Positions 9,635 to 20,104 of a stretch of 64,000 bases of DNA are shown piece after piece. The notes beneath the pieces were generated by a model that saw nothing but the letters and a program-made list of their open reading frames with translations, did no database searches and was not told where the DNA came from. Each line of letters starts with the position of its first letter. Within the stretch, counting starts at the first letter, position 1. A program made the translations under genes and the position numbers. The DNA lies in the NCBI GenBank assembly GCA_003313425.1, contig NHZP01000028.1:124001-188000 (forward strand). The letters are read 5' to 3'. The stretch comes from Pseudopyrenochaeta lycopersici (taxonomy: Eukaryota; Ascomycota; Dothideomycetes; Pleosporales; Pseudopyrenochaetaceae).

Positions 9635-11479
9635 ATGGATAAAGCCAGTCAAGTATTGGCCGAAGGCCTTCCCGAAGGTATGCCTCACACATTTACTGCT
9701 CTAGCAGCACATGGCAACGTCGCCATCTCTACCCTCCATCATCGTGCACAAGGACGACGCTCGATAGAAGCCAAAGCCGAAAGCCAACGGTACCTCACCC
9801 GGTACGAAGCGAACGCAGTCGTCGAGTTCTTGTTACAACAGAAGGCTTTTGGACAACCTGTGCGAATGAAGTATATACCCTCAATAGCATTCAGTACCAC
9901 TCGCAATCGGCCCCTGGCGGACAGACCACTCAAGCCTCCTGGCCCAAACTGGCCTAAGGCCTTTGAGAGACACCGTCCAGAACTGATAGCGAAGAAGAAC
10001 CGACCACAGGACTGGAGCCGGTATAATATCTATGATAAGGTCAAGTACTGGTTTGAGGTGATCGCAAAGGAATTAGACAACCCGGCTATACTACCCGAGA
10101 ATGTTTATAATATGGATGAGATTGGCATTATGCTAAGTATGCTAAATTCCGTTAAAGTTCTTGTTGGTAAGGACGATACCCAAGCCTATAGAGGCGCGCG
10201 CGTCAAGCGCACTATGGTAACCGCTGTTGAATGTATTTCCGGCGACGGAAGGTGTCTGAACCCTATGATAATCTGGCCCGCTAAAACTCATCGAGCCAAC
10301 TGGACTACACATCCTACCCCCGGTTGGGTCTATGCGTTTTCTGATACTGGATTTACCGACTCCTATATTAGCTTACAATGGCTTAAGCTTGTGTTTGATC
10401 CCCAAACTAAACAACGGGCTAATATGAAACCACGAATACTTATCTGGGATGGCTTCGGAACACATGAGACCCTCGAAATCTTAGAGTTTTGTTTTGAAAA
10501 CAACATCACACTTTGCCGTATGCCCTCTCATACCTCCCACAAGCTCCAGCCCTGTGATGTCGGAGTCTTCGGGCCCTTAAAGACATCCTATCGCGAACAG
10601 GTTGAACGAATGGAGCGAGGAGGAGTAAATACAATCGGCAAGCAGCATTTCACTTATTTGTATAGCCCTGCAAGAGAGAATTCGCTCACCAAACGGAATA
10701 TTCTCGCAGCATGGAGAGGGAGCGGTTTGTTCCCATTCAACCCCGACAGGGTTCTCGCAAATATACCAAACCCCCCCGCTGAACTGACCATTCCGAGCGC
10801 TGATAAGCCGAGGGTAGAGTCTCCTCTAGGTTACGAAGCCCTACCTACGCCCGTAACACCAGCATCGGCAGAGGCTCTAACTTCCCTACTTGATAGGATC
10901 AAAGAGGTTCCTAATAATGCAGCAAGCAGCGAGCATAAGGCGAGGCTCCAACAGAAGGTGGCGAATGCGGCCCAGACATATCTTGCTAAGATTGCACTCC
11001 TTTACGATCGAAATCAATTCTTAGCTCAAATCAACAACGAAGGCAAAACTCGTCGATTAGCTAAACCAGATGTACTGGGGAAGGCGAAGGTGATGAGCTA
11101 TGAAGACCTCGAGAAGGCACGAGCGGCACGCGCTGTAAAAGATGCCAAGACAGCTGAGAAAAAGGCTAGAAAGGCTGCCAAAGAGGCCAGGAATGTCGCG
11201 AGTGCTGCACCAGAGGCAGAAGAAGCTGTCACGGGCAAGAAAACACGTGGCCGAAAGCGGAAGTGCGCTGCGTCGGGTCCAGATACGGCAGAGCCAACGG
11301 GCAAGGCGGTGCGGATTAGCGAAACACAGGTTGCGGAACAAGAAGCAAGTGCTCTAGAGCCAAAGATCAAGGCAGCGCGAACGAGCAAAGCGCCAAAGCC
11401 ACCGATATCCACGGTGACACATGCCGAGGATGAGACTGCACCAGAACGTTGGAGTGCCCCAGTGGCGCAAATGTGGTAG
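9635..11479 (+). CDS. Fot1/pogo-type DDE transposase
   Basis: This 614-aa transposase belongs to the Tc1/mariner-pogo (DDE_1) family. The start is the first ATG; the frame is open some way upstream but only from a GTG. The N-terminal 130 residues resemble the CENP-B-type DNA-binding region of pogo transposases. The catalytic core carries D161 (YNMDEIGI), D272 (LIWDGFGTHE) and D308 (LQPCDVGVFGPLK), with the last two 36 residues apart, as expected for a D,D,D pogo enzyme. An ILAAWRGSGLFPFNP block typical of Fot1 relatives follows. The C-terminus is a long Lys/Ala-rich helical tail. I found no convincing terminal inverted repeats or TA duplications around it, so the element boundaries are unknown; it may be an immobilised or domesticated copy. 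Confidence 0.9.
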   Translation: MDKASQVLAEGLPEGMPHTFTALAAHGNVAISTLHHRAQGRRSIEAKAESQRYLTRYEANAVVEFLLQQKAFGQPVRMKYIPSIAFSTTRNRPLADRPLKPPGPNWPKAFERHRPELIAKKNRPQDWSRYNIYDKVKYWFEVIAKELDNPAILPENVYNMDEIGIMLSMLNSVKVLVGKDDTQAYRGARVKRTMVTAVECISGDGRCLNPMIIWPAKTHRANWTTHPTPGWVYAFSDTGFTDSYISLQWLKLVFDPQTKQRANMKPRILIWDGFGTHETLEILEFCFENNITLCRMPSHTSHKLQPCDVGVFGPLKTSYREQVERMERGGVNTIGKQHFTYLYSPARENSLTKRNILAAWRGSGLFPFNPDRVLANIPNPPAELTIPSADKPRVESPLGYEALPTPVTPASAEALTSLLDRIKEVPNNAASSEHKARLQQKVANAAQTYLAKIALLYDRNQFLAQINNEGKTRRLAKPDVLGKAKVMSYEDLEKARAARAVKDAKTAEKKARKAAKEARNVASAAPEAEEAVTGKKTRGRKRKCAASGPDTAEPTGKAVRISETQVAEQEASALEPKIKAARTSKAPKPPISTVTHAEDETAPERWSAPVAQMW

Positions 11480-11593
11480 TGGAGACTAAGGATAATGATA
11501 TTAGAGTGCTAGATTTTGCCCACGTAGCAATGCCTTCCGGCGTAGAGATCCAATGAAAACCCCTGCATAAATTGTTAAGATGCTACTGTGCGT

Positions 11594-12586
11594 TTATGTA
11601 AAGCCGAGCAGCTTCTGTCGTCCTGTGACGAAATTATGGACATGCTCTTGAACCTTCTCGAATCGCACAAACCGGCAGCTCTCACTTTCAAGATGGTTGA
11701 AAAGCGACGCTAAACGTACGAATTGGCGGTTGCAGCTGCGGTTCGGGCAATGATACAGCTTTTCACTGTGGACTAATGAATTCAGATATTGGTTTAATGC
11801 TTGAAGCGTATCATGCTTTCGGTGACATAAGTAGCACTCGTAGCTGGAGCCGTTCCAAGTCGCATTCGTTGCAATGTTCTGTATGTCGGAGTCGGGGTAG
11901 GTAAGTAGCTTATTCGTCAGTAAGCCGCTGGGATCGCGCTGACTGATGGCCTGAAAAATCGTGCGGTGATTGATGTTTTTGGCGCGTGGGCATGAGCCAG
12001 TCTCAAGGTGGTGCGAAAGGCCGCTGGCCGAGGTCAAGGCTGTTTTACAGAAGGGGCACGCAACGTTCTTGCCACGATGAGTGCTCGAGTTGAGGTGCTT
12101 ACGGCAGTCAGCAACGTCTCCGGTCTCGCTCGAGGACAAAGTGTAAGTAAGCGATAAAAGTATCATGAACGACATACCATCTTCAAGGCATTTCCACTTT
12201 GAAATGTTTTGTTGCAATCGTCGCAGTGGTACTGCTTGGTGACTTAGAGCGTCCATGTGTTGATATGCCGAGCGTTGGGTATCGAATATCTTTTCACAGG
12301 ACTCACACCCAAACTGAGGCTCCCAGTGTCCCGTGTCGTTCATGTGCTGATCTGCCGAGCGTTGGGTATCGAATCTCTTTTCACAGGACTCGCACTCGAA
12401 CTGAGGCTCCCGGTGTCCCGTGTCGTCCATGTGTCGATCTGCTGAGCGTTGGGTAAAGAATTCTCGATCGCATGTGTCGCATTCACATCGTGGGGCCCAG
12501 TGGTCGAGTGCATTCATGTGCTGGATGGCAGCTTGCTGGCTGCCAAACTCCCGATCGCAGGTCTCGCACTCGTTGTCATAGTACAT
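11594..12586 (-). pseudogene. C2H2 zinc-finger protein with one intron and a frame break
   Basis: This is a multi-finger C2H2 protein, probably nuclear and nucleic-acid binding. I start it at 12586 because the ATG there directly precedes the first finger (CETCDREFGSQQAAIQHM); an upstream ATG at 12823 would add 79 residues without visible domains. Four fingers with about 29-residue spacing follow. At about 12232 the frame must shift by one base to read the next finger (YHCDDCNKTFQSGNALKM). A good 80-bp intron (12177 down to 12098) then restores its final HLNSSTH. The C-terminal part holds further fingers (CPFCKTALTSASGLSHHLETGSC, split by helices, and CYLCHRKHDTLQALNQYL). Adjacent fingers at 12270-12445 are nearly identical in DNA with an 87-bp period, so fingers were duplicated recently. 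The frame break makes it a pseudogene unless it is a sequencing error. Confidence 0.72.
12270..12444. repeat. Two tandem 87-bp zinc-finger repeats
   Basis: Two adjacent copies of an 87-bp unit, one finger each (29 codons), begin GCGTTGGGTATCGAAT. They differ at only a handful of bases, which points to recent unequal exchange within the zinc-finger gene. Confidence 0.7.
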
Positions 12587-13248
12587 ACTGAGCTTGTCCT
12601 TCAAGGTTGGTGTGCTAGGGTTTGATTCGACAACAAATGGTAAATTTATGGATGCTTCAGGAGTGAAGGTTGGTCTACGGGGCAGCCGACGGACCCAAGT
12701 AGCGTTGCCTTCCCGCTGTGAAGTGCGGGGCTGTTTGTGAAACCTTGTGCATTGATTCAGACGTTCAGATGAAGACAGCCTTTCACTAGAAACGTCTCTT
12801 GCCGGGGCTTGCCGTCTCCCCATTCCGAACGGCAGGCGCGTGCTTCGAACGATCGTTCGTAGTGCCGTCACATGCAAGCTTTGGAGTTCCAACACCGCCA
12901 GCAACTGGCTATAGTGCTGGAACGCTTGGGCGGATCACAGCCTCCTAAGGACGAGCTCACATCATTCGAAGCATCTGTCGACGATAAGCCGTTGAGCGCA
13001 TCGATAAACTTGCTGTGCTACGTACATACATCATTGAAATGCAGTCGTGCAAGTTGTTATCCTTATTGATCAAAAAGATTGATAACCTTCGAGTGGCTCA
13101 CCGCCTTAGCCACACTTGCGTTATTGGCTCCCTAGCTGCGTGGCGTTGTTGCTGAGTCAACCAAAGCGCCCAGGTCTTGGGCGCTCTGTCAGTTTGCGCG
13201 AGCGCAAACAACTACGAACAACTTCACGATGCAGCACAGCATACAGCT

Positions 13249-14473
13249 ATGTTCATATCGCAAGTAGATGGAACGAAGCATCACCACGTCACGCCACCTT
13301 CAAGTATCATAAACCAGCCTTTGACACCTCCGCTGACCGACAAGAAGTCATTTGCGGAGGCGGTTCGCGTTATCGCGCTTTTCAGACAAATTCAAGCAGG
13401 GACGCACACCAACCAAGACCCGTGGATAGAGTTTCACCTTGCACAAGGAGAGTACGGTCAAATAGAGAATACGCTCCGGCAGGACGGTGCGCTTTGGGGG
13501 TTCGTGGAAGACAAGATACGGTTAGTAGACTTAGAGACCGCGAAGACCACGGCTAACCGTAGACTTTGGCAGGTATGACTACGACGAAAACAAACGGAGA
13601 CTGATCGTTCGCATGCCTACGGGCGTACACGAGCTCTTCATTGACAAAGTGGAGGATGACATTCGGAGCCAGCTCAAAGCAATACGTAACGGATCAGACA
13701 GGAAGGCCCTTTTCGCGCAGAAAGTGCAACCAGCGCGATCGACTGAAATATGTTTTGCCGCTAGCGCTCTATGTAGCAAATCGAAGTACGAGCCAGACGC
13801 GTCATTCGGGCATGATGATGCACAATATCCTGGCGTCATCATCGAAGTCGCATATTCGCAGAAGAAGAAGCGCCTAGGCCGGTTGGCTGAAAACTATCTT
13901 TTGGATTCGGATGCTAGCGTACGGGTTGTCGTCGGCCTAGACATTGAGTACGGCAAGAAGGAATCACGCAAAGCAACGTTGTCGATTTGGCGACCCCGAC
14001 TGTTTGAAACTACTAATGGGCTTGAACTACGAGCTGTCGAAGAGGCCGCGGATGAGGTAGACTAAACCCTTATGACGCTGACATGTTTCTGATGTTCTAA
14101 ACTTTCTTACTAGGCTTTCCGTGACGATGAAGGAAATCCCGTCGAACACCCTGGCCTACGGCTCCGCCTCAGCGAATTCACCTGCGAAGAACTCGCACAG
14201 GAGGAAATGGGAAATGACGATGCAGAAATTTGCATATCTGGGATACAGCTCTGCCAATATCTTGCTGCGGCCGAGAGCAAAGTACGGCGAGCACTGCGCA
14301 AGCATTCATTTGCCAATAAAGTCAGCAAGCGAAAACGGTCGGAAACACCGCCTGAAGAGATAAGGGCAGGTGATGAAGCAAGATACGCTGAGCAAGAAGA
14401 GCGAGCAGCGAAGCGCGCGGATTATGACGTTGATTACCATGAAAAATCATCAACCAAGAGCCTCTCAGACTAA
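13249..14473 (+). CDS. PD-(D/E)XK (Uma2-like) nuclease-fold protein, three exons
   Basis: Exons 13249-13520, 13573-14056 and 14114-14473 give a 371-aa protein. The introns are 52 and 57 bp; the first has a CTAAC branch site, and both start with GT and end with AG. They restore one frame across the conserved blocks. The ATG at 13249 is the first in frame. The middle region contains KYEPDASF, then YPGVIIEVAYSQ, then RLGRLAENYLL. An Asp followed by E-V-x-Y/S-x in this spacing is the active-site layout of PD-(D/E)XK enzymes such as the Uma2 group, so a nuclease fold is inferred. Before it, DPWIEFHLAQGEY and FVEDKIRYDY form a conserved-looking N-terminal block. The C-terminus is helical and charged, with basic clusters that could act as nuclear signals. 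The biological role is not known to me. Confidence 0.75.
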
Positions 14474-14554
14474 TTACAAGTCTCTTGTCGCGTTATAATG
14501 CGTCATTCTGTTGCACAAACTGCTGTCTTATTGCAACGCACAGCAAGAATACAG

Positions 14555-14986
14555 CTAGGCTATCTGCCTTTCCTGCGTTCCTCGACGTCGTGCCGCCATA
14601 TGCAATTCCATTTGCCTCTCCGGGCCCCTTCTCGTTATCACCCTTCCAGTGTCATCTCTGAAACTGTAGTCCCACACGTGCTCGTCTGGATCTTCTCGGG
14701 AACGGAAATGTGGAGCCGCCCGAGGCGGCAGATTACGATCGGTCGTATACCGCCATTCTTTCTCGATTGTACGGCGTGCGGCTGGTGTTTTCGCTGTTGT
14801 CCCGTGTGCAACTTGTTCCTGTAGATGGAGGAGGAAGTTGCTTCGAAGCCTCCAAGCCTTGCCGTAGTCGGGACACGAAGGAAGCTTACATAAATAAGCC
14901 CATACTCGTTCGTCAGGGAGGTCGGCATTATCAACCTCATCATCGAATTCAGAAGGAATAGAAGGGCTGGAGATTGAGGTAGTCAT
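14555..14986 (-). CDS. Hypothetical protein with one C-x-C-type zinc-finger-like block
   Basis: This is a 143-aa protein from the first ATG in the frame (14986). The visible block WAYLCKLPSCPDYGKAWRL, followed by a helix ending LLHLQEQVAH, resembles an atypical C2H2 finger of a kind I associate with lineage-specific fungal proteins. Downstream motifs EWRYTTDRNLPPRAAP and REDPDEHVWDYSF look conserved rather than random. The gene is convergent with the PD-(D/E)XK-like gene, 81 bp away. No function can be assigned. Confidence 0.55.
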   Translation of the reverse strand: MTTSISSPSIPSEFDDEVDNADLPDERVWAYLCKLPSCPDYGKAWRLRSNFLLHLQEQVAHGTTAKTPAARRTIEKEWRYTTDRNLPPRAAPHFRSREDPDEHVWDYSFRDDTGRVITRRGPERQMELHMAARRRGTQERQIA

Positions 14987-16084
14987 GCTCTGTCCGCTAG
15001 CGTGTATTGCTTGATAGTGGGGAACAACTTCCAACGCGGGGCTTGATGGCTTTCAACAGCGCATGCGGGGAAACTTCGGAACAAATGATTAGCATTAATA
15101 TCCCCCACTAACGTCCATCCCTGCGTAACGGAAACCCCGCCGTGGCGGAACGCCGGTAGCACTTTCTATCATAACAACACCAAAAACAATCACACGGTTG
15201 AGATAATCTCGGAATAGACACCTAAGCATCTTAGCGTCTCATACACTCAGTATCTTTATTGTAAAATTCTTACTGGCTTTGTAATACCACAATTCGCTGC
15301 TAAGCTACCTAACTTTGCTTCCTCGGACTACCTCGGACGCACTTTAAGTATTGTGCATCTATCTAAAAACTCGTCAGTTTATAGAGCGCTGTAGAAAGAT
15401 CGTAATCCGAGCAGAATGCTGTGTTTGATAGGCTAGTTGCGTTGCGGTAGTGATCTGTTGCTTCATCGAGCAGGACTGCCAAGCAAGGACCTACATCCTT
15501 ACTGTACAGAAGAGGCCTAGTTAGCCGTAATTTAACGGCGTCATCATCAAGCCCGCAACAGCCAGAGCTGACTCGTGTTCAGCAGCCCTCTATGGATCAC
15601 GTGATAGTCAACGGCATGCAATATACCGAACGGCCGCCCCGCTAGCTTCTGCAAGCGCTCGGAGCATCGCTAAACCGACTCGAGATTGGGAGCAGTGCCA
15701 AGACCCTCGGGGCCACGGCGCTCGTCAGTCCAGCCAACGCGTTTCCAGCGTCGAAGCCAGCCATCTTGTACATTTCGAGACGCGGTCCAACGCACAGCGA
15801 CGCCCACTTTGTAACGTAGACACATACCATTACGACGCCTTCGGGCTCCGAAACCCGCTCTCCGCTAACCGAACGAAAGACCTAATCAAGCTCACTACGT
15901 CCTCATGCTTCTCGAGTCCACCGGCGCCGATTCCTAGACCAAGCCGCAACGAGCTCTAGTCTTCAATTCCAGGGCGGGGAATTAAGACGACGCGCAAGGG
16001 AAAAACTTCGGGCAACACATGCGAAGTGGGGCTAAAGTCCACACCTAGACCACACTTAGTTTCGTTCTAAGTATTCTCACAAAG
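14987..16084. other. Intergenic, no gene seen
   Basis: About 1.1 kb between an unknown minus-strand gene and the RNase H gene. Only short open frames without coding character are present, and no repeat structure stands out. Confidence 0.5.
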
Positions 16085-16873
16085 ATGGATCACTACGAGA
16101 ATATCATTCACAATAGAAAGCTCATCCTCTGTCCTACAACCATAGATTGGCCTGTACCAGAACTCCTCCAAGTATGTCCTGAATGCAAAGACTTTCTGTT
16201 ATATTGCTGCGCATGTAACAATGAACTTCTTGATCTTCCTCAGGACAGTCGACCGGCTAAACCCTGCCATCACTTTTACATCGCATTCACTGATGGTGCG
16301 TGTACGAACAACGGACGTCCTGAAGCAAGAGCAGGAGTTGGTGTAGCATACGGCAATGACGATGGTAGCCAACTGTCGAAACCCATCACGGACATGGTGG
16401 ACAACTTCCCACTACGTTCAAACCAGCGAGCGGAACTCTGTGCGGCAAGATTAGGTGTGGAGTCACTCGCCAGGACTCATGCTGAGGGCAAAGCTGAAGC
16501 TTGGATTATTGCGACTGATTCAGAGTATGTTGTTAAGGGTATGACCGAATGGCTACCAAAATGGAAGGTATGTATTAGTGTTCTGACAAGGGCTTCTAGA
16601 GACAATTCTGATCAAGTTCACAGAGAAACAACTGGCGCACCGCCAAAGGGACAAAACCAACAAATCTGGATCTGTTTCTCGCTCTCGATGGCGTGGTGAC
16701 GACGCACGAGGCGAAGAATGTGATGGTTAGTTGTTACTCACAAATGTATATTGACTGCATACGAGACTAAGATCACGTAGATTGGGTTTTGGCGTGTTCC
16801 AAGGAAGCATAATAAACTCGCCGATCGTCTTGCGAAAGCGGCTGCCGTCCACGGTGACGAGGCCATGATGTAG
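16085..16873 (+). CDS. RNase H (RNase H1-like), three exons
   Basis: Exons 16085-16567, 16624-16725 and 16781-16873 give a 225-aa protein; the introns are 56 and 55 bp with GTATGT/GTTAGT donors and are both in phase 0. RNase H cleaves the RNA strand of RNA-DNA hybrids. The N-terminal 70 residues have two CxxC-like pairs (CPEC, CCAC). The RNase H fold follows with the expected acidic residues in FTDGACTNNG, QRAELCAA, ATDSEYVVKG and, in the last exon, LADRLAKAAA. WRTAKG and LFLALDG are also family-like and only appear in frame after splicing. The gene stands alone and is not part of a retroelement frame, so I read it as a host-type gene of an expanded fungal RNase H family. No signal peptide is seen. 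Confidence 0.88.
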
Positions 16874-17624
16874 GCGGATGCGAGACATCAATCTTAGGCG
16901 TAACTACATGGGGAACCTTCGGAACGATAAATGTCACATGCCTTTCATCTATCTATTCTTAGACTTTTCAGCCACATATTAGCTTAGCATTTAGTGTGGC
17001 GTATATTACAAGTAATAGATTATGTGAGATGTGCCAAGAATGACCCCGCTCGGACCGCCCTGTTGGGAAGTATTGACCGGGGTGGCGACGTTGCATGAAT
17101 CATCCTCGTATCGCCGCCATAGGGCTGAGGGTGACCTATGGGCGTATTGATACGGCTAGAAGGTTAGATACTACAACATTATAGTAGTATTAGGTCGTAT
17201 AGGCTTAGGGGTGGATCTGTGGTGCAGTAAGTCTTGCGACGTCGCGAAATAAGGCACTCTGCAAAGGAGGCGCGAAGGCGACAACGACCTGGTAATTTTC
17301 TAGTAGCAAGCGGTTGGGCGGTAGAGGACGACCCTCTGCACATATTTCAAGCGACGCAGTACGAATATCTTAATGTAGTAAGGAGTTTTATTGTTTTAAA
17401 GTCTAAGTACTTGTTGTTCTTCTCGTTACGGAGTGGTTCTCGCTACAGGAAGCGCAAATCGCAGGGCGATTAGCTGAGAACAGCCTTGAGGAACGAAGGT
17501 AAAGGTAATTATACCAGGTAATTGTAATTGTGTTCATTATTGACGAGCTTAGCTTGGTAGAAAGCATGGTATGTGGCGGACACCAGTTTCAATGATCCAA
17601 TCAGAGTTGTTTTCCTGGACTCAT
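16874..17624. other. Intergenic, no gene seen
   Basis: No coding frame is convincing. The stretch precedes the gene paired with the Helitron and may include the 5' terminus of that element, but no terminal TC context or repeat could be fixed. Confidence 0.4.
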
Positions 17625-19157
17625 TTAGTCAATGTTTAATACTTTTTTCGTAGGCTGACGAGTTCGATGTGGTCTTGTCATTTCCTCCGTAGATTGAATT
17701 GGAGATTCGGAGAGAGTAGATCGATTGAAATTAATGGTAGGGGGATGGGTAGGACTTGATGGTGTTGAAGTGTTATCATGCTTGTTGTTCATTATTATCG
17801 CTGGTTGTTGATTCTTTAGGGAGTCAGGATGTGGTTGTTCGTCGAGAGTACTCGGAGATGACGACTTTGTATCGGGAAATGTCGTTTCCGTGCTCTCTAT
17901 ACGTGAGCGCTTTGGCGGTGGTGACATATCCTCTGTGTATGGGGTGTCACGTGTTTGTGCTTGGATTGCAAATTAGAACAAGGTAATAGGTAGTTTGCCA
18001 GCGTATCTCACATGGCAGTATGGTTGCAATCCTACCATCCATCGAGGGGGTTTCGGGAGTGATTGGTTCGGGGGGCTGATCAGATTTACGTTTGGCTGGG
18101 GACAGAAAGTTGGACCGGGGGTCTGAGGAGGACTGCTTAGCTGAAGAGGCTGTTGAGAGTGACATTGACATAGTACTTCGACCTGGTCTTTCCTGGAAAG
18201 ACCAGGAGTCAGGAACGACGATAAAAACGTAATCCTGTGGAAGTTGTGGCGGGTGAAGCATTACATCGTGGTTAAGAAAACCGATAACTTTGCCTGTGCA
18301 GTTGATCGTTGTGTTAGCCTGGAAGTGCGTGTTAGGCCTATCCGCCATCTTCTTGCAGCGCATCATCCAAGGGTTCACATGAATGGGGAAGATCACGAAG
18401 ACCTGGAACTGATGGGAACCTCTGAAAGGGGGCTTGGCTGGGTTGCCCGGGTTAATGAAGGTTGAAAGCTGTACGAAGCCGCAGCATTTTTGTTGTCTGT
18501 CTGAGAGACCAAATGCGGGGTCTTTATGGAGTAATGTTAGGCCTGAGCCAATTATGGGGCCTGTGAAAGCGACAATGGGCGAGATATTGGGGAAGCAGTC
18601 TGCTGTATTGAACATGCGGGGGCCAATCCTGTAAAGTAAGTGAAAGTCAGTGTATGTAAGGTTATGAAGCTGGGGGGATGAATATACGGCTGGTAACATT
18701 GATCACGGACAATGAGAGATGGGATCGTGTAATCCTGTGCTTCATCGGGTGCGTCCGAGTCGTTGTTGGGACCAATCTCCCATGTCAATGCGTATGGGTG
18801 AACTATCCCATAGAGGACGAAGCACTGATCGTTCCAGTCTGACGGATCGATGACTGGTTGGTCATAGATAGACAAGTTCAGACTAAAAGGTGCTGAGCCG
18901 ATATTCTCGTCATGTTCTTTGAGCTGAAGGGTCGCATATTCAGGGTTGTGCAACCAAGCTGGTGAAGGGAAGTTGACTGTTGCAATGGTCTCGAAATTGA
19001 GGCCTTTGATTTGTTGCTCTTCAGGAGATCTAAATCTGTTAAGGGGCGGTACGCGTGCTATGAAAAAGATAGACATGTCACCACCGGCAGCCTTTAGGGC
19101 TTCGGAGGGGGCGTGTTGATGTGGTGAGGCATCTGGCGATGTAGATGTGAAGGCCAT
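17625..19157 (-). CDS. Unknown protein, divergent partner of the Helitron gene, three exons
   Basis: Exons 18688-19157, 18036-18628 and 17625-17932 (minus strand) join in frame to 456 aa. Intron 1 (18629-18687, 59 bp, GTATAT..ACAG) is clear. Intron 2 (17933-18035, 103 bp, GTAGGA..ACAG) is the choice that avoids in-frame stops. I do not recognise the family. The N-terminal half is mixed alpha/beta with FSLNLSIYDQP and CFVLYGIVHPY. The middle has INCTGKVIGFLNHDV followed by YVFIVVPDSWSF, a strand pattern that could be an OB fold. The C-terminus is Ser/Pro-rich with basic clusters (PAKRKSD, PPPKRSR) that could be nuclear signals. It faces away from the Rep-helicase across about 950 bp, so a Helitron accessory (for example ssDNA-binding) role is a guess based on position and strand pattern only. 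Confidence 0.65.
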
Positions 19158-20104
19158 TTCTGGAGAGGATTCCTTAATGGGCTTGCGGGGATCTTTTTTT
19201 GGGAATTTTTTTTGGGCGAACCATATATGAGATGTCAGTTCGCAAGGCTGTTATATTGCGATGAAAAGCAAGTGGGCGGGGTAACAGTCAGGAGACAGGT
19301 ATCGGTGGGGTAATGAGATACCATGAAACTATGCTGTACACGATGGAGGCTTCCGGCTCGTACAGGGCTCGCTTCAATGTGAATGGCGAAGTGTGGTTGA
19401 GGTGGTGGTGAGATATGTATGTAGGGTCTAGATTTAGAGTTTCATAATTTCTTTTGTAACTTAAATGAAGTGGGGCCTCTAGATGCTATTGGTGGCACTA
19501 TACTCAGCTAGCTATGGTCACGCTATCAAGATGTAAGTGGCTTGGATTCTGGATTCTGGATTCTTAGAAATTTTGTGATGAGTTTCATTTTGGATAAAGT
19601 TCTAGCGCATGCTTATGTCCTGGCGCTCAGACGATGAGCTGATCGATGCAGATGAATTGGTGCGCTAGCGGACGGGGAAGCGGAGAGGATGGTGAAGTGC
19701 TGCCTAGATGCCATGAAAGGGTAGCGAGATGCAGATAGTTCGAATTTAGACTTTGTAATTGGGCGGGGGAAGTTGAAGGAGAACTGTACTGCTATGTTCG
19801 AGTGGTCGTGGCTGTCCTGGTCAGCCTACTCTGTCTGTATCGTGCGGTGCTGGGAAGATGCTTGCGGGTCTGCGAGAGTGGATTGGCGGTACTGGAAAGC
19901 GTGGAAGAGGAGACGGGGAGTATGGCGTTTTCGGAGATTGCATGGCGGTCAGAATTTGAAGGCTTGAGTGAAGTATGTGAAGTGGTACTAAGCGGAGCAA
20001 CATGGGTGGAGCTATACTTCTACGATATGAGGTTTGAGTGAGAGTGAAGCAAAGTAGGAGACGGCAATAGCAATAAAAGAAAAAGAATTAAGGTGAACAA
20101 GAAG
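19158..20104. other. Bidirectional intergenic region of the Helitron gene pair
   Basis: About 950 bp separate the divergent partner gene from the Rep-helicase and should contain both promoters. Three tandem GGATTCT units lie near 19543-19564. No defined promoter motif was identified. Confidence 0.45.

Noticed and set aside
17061..17225. TGTTGGGAAG...GTGCA, considered as a solo LTR
   Set aside because: It has a TG..CA outline, but no target duplication or second copy was found.
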